From Dehalococcoidales bacterium (lineage in GTDB: Bacteria; Chloroflexota; Dehalococcoidia; Dehalococcoidales; RBG-16-60-22): a stretch of DNA of 23,668 bases. Position 1 is the first letter of the stretch. Each line of letters begins with the position of its first letter. The stretch is from the NCBI GenBank assembly GCA_016783105.1, contig JADHXF010000020.1, positions 1 through 23,668 of the forward strand, read 5' to 3'. Below the pieces are notes generated by a model that did no database searches, was not told the origin of the DNA, and saw nothing but the letters and a program-made list of their open reading frames with translations. The position numbers and the translations under genes were made by a program. Shown here in pieces: positions 23,080-23,668 of this stretch.

Positions 23080-23171
23080 AACGCCCACCAAGTCGGTGAG
23101 ATTTGAAGATAGCTTGAAGTTCTATAAAGGGGTGCTCCAGTAGGTCAGTGAGTTTTGAGGACAGTTTGAGA
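23080..23171 (+). repeat. Two imperfect direct repeats, 52-base period
   Basis: GTCGGTGAGATTTGAAGATAG at 23092 is repeated imperfectly as GTCAGTGAGTTTTGAGGACAG at 23144; similarity extends some bases on both sides. Only two copies exist, with no conserved spacer, and neither copy encodes anything obvious. It lies directly behind tRNA-Sec. Confidence 0.5.
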
Positions 23172-23173
23172 CA

Positions 23174-23461
23174 TTAACGGTTCTTCTTCCATATTTTCCG
23201 AGCAACCAAACCAATTAAAAGCGCAATTACTCCCACAACAATAAGATACAAAGCATAAAATAATGATAGGTCTGTTATAAAAGATACTATTAGGAGAATA
23301 ACTCCCAAAATTAAAGCGGTAATTCCTATTACAAAAATCCCAATGTAGTATTGCCCCTGATATATTCCTTCCCTTTTCCTTTTCAAGACCATTATTACCA
23401 TTATTATTCCTACTACAATTATTACGGCTCTAATGACCCACGGTACCCAATCCATACTCAT
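23174..23461 (-). CDS. Small three-helix membrane protein of unknown function
   Basis: The 95-residue product is almost wholly hydrophobic, with membrane segments at about 7-26, 38-60 and 65-87, separated by short loops (KRKREGIYQGQYY) and ending in KIWKKNR. Positive charges in the first loop and C-terminus suggest that both face the cytoplasm. I recognise no family. GGGAGG (23474-23479) lies about 12 bases before ATG 23461, a slightly long spacing. The coding sequence is clearly richer in A and T than the rest of the window. It points back toward tRNA-Sec and ends about 115 bases from it. It could be a recent arrival. Confidence 0.65.
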   Translation of the reverse strand: MSMDWVPWVIRAVIIVVGIIMVIMVLKRKREGIYQGQYYIGIFVIGITALILGVILLIVSFITDLSLFYALYLIVVGVIALLIGLVARKIWKKNR

Positions 23462-23668
23462 TCGCCTGTTTTTCCTCCCTTAGAGTACAATATTAGGCCA
23501 TATCCTTACATTATATACCCAATACCCACAGTGATTTCAGCCTTTGCACCTGGACAACAGGGTGTGGTTGGTTCAATCAACCGGGTAGCTGCCAAGAGGC
23601 CAGGACGGTTAAGGTAACTAACCCCAACCTAATCATCATTTAAGCCGAGTATCTCAATAAAGCCATCA
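23462..23668. other. Non-coding right end
   Basis: I see no convincing gene here. The segment holds the ribosome binding site of the minus-strand membrane protein, AT-rich sequence up to about 23530 that may hold its promoter, and then a GC-richer stretch without an RNA fold I can name. The GGTTCAATCAACC inverted repeat near 23570-23582 is short. Confidence 0.4.

Noticed and set aside
23080..23171. Possible CRISPR array
   Set aside because: Only two imperfect copies, no constant repeat and spacer structure, and no cas gene nearby.
23351..23617. Tyrosine- and proline-rich plus-strand frame at the right end
   Set aside because: Its first part is the antisense of the hydrophobic helix of the minus-strand gene, where AT-rich codons read as Tyr; it has no ribosome binding site.

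Overview
The window (about 55% GC by eye, with a visibly AT-richer right end) reads as a chromosomal housekeeping segment from an anaerobic bacterium, most likely a member of Chloroflexota, class Dehalococcoidia. That placement is inference. It rests on an actinobacterial/archaeal-type inositol-3-phosphate synthase beside a CDP-alcohol phosphatidyltransferase, a translation operon that starts directly at nusA, a dapB-asd-dapA block behind rpsO-pnp, and a formate-dehydrogenase maturation gene next to Tat translocase genes and a selenocysteine tRNA. No transposase, prophage gene or CRISPR array is visible.

Layout. Positions 1-3452 are accessory: the tail of an unknown gene, a cupin (minus), an alpha/beta hydrolase plus cupin pair (plus), an acyl-CoA-synthetase-like ligase (minus) and tRNA-Leu(UAG) just upstream of it. 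From 3600 to 4691 there is a tyrosine-rich coiled-coil lipoprotein and a YggS/PLPBP protein. Positions 4706-10472 form the nusA-ylxR-infB-rbfA-[membrane coiled-coil transglutaminase-like protein]-truB operon. It has its own promoter and a terminator-like hairpin in the leader. Positions 10516-14131 carry ino1, a CDP-alcohol phosphatidyltransferase, purA and a third cupin. A hairpin at 14177-14215 separates this rightward block from a leftward operon, rpsO-pnp-dapB-asd-dapA followed by two paralogous half-size permeases (20650 down to 14218). From 20734 onward, rightward again, lie fdhD, two tatA-family genes, tatC and tRNA-Sec. The window ends with an AT-rich small membrane-protein gene on the minus strand.

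How the parts fit. The nusA and rpsO/pnp blocks run transcription elongation control, translation initiation, ribosome maturation, tRNA pseudouridylation and RNA decay. Asd, DapA and DapB supply the middle steps from aspartyl phosphate to tetrahydrodipicolinate. Ino1 and the phosphatidyltransferase together suggest an inositol phospholipid. FdhD, TatA/A/C and tRNA-Sec together suggest a selenocysteine-containing, Tat-exported molybdenum/tungsten formate dehydrogenase encoded outside the window.

The most unusual points are the fdhD-tat-selC neighbourhood and the composition shift just behind selC, the hairpin in the nusA leader, the membrane-anchored transglutaminase-like gene inside the translation operon, the duplicated half-permeases at the end of the dap operon, the ligase with a non-canonical nucleotide-binding loop, and probable non-ATG or leaderless starts for rpsO, pnp and fdhD. 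I did not find a clearly new multi-gene system; most of the window is ordinary core metabolism.
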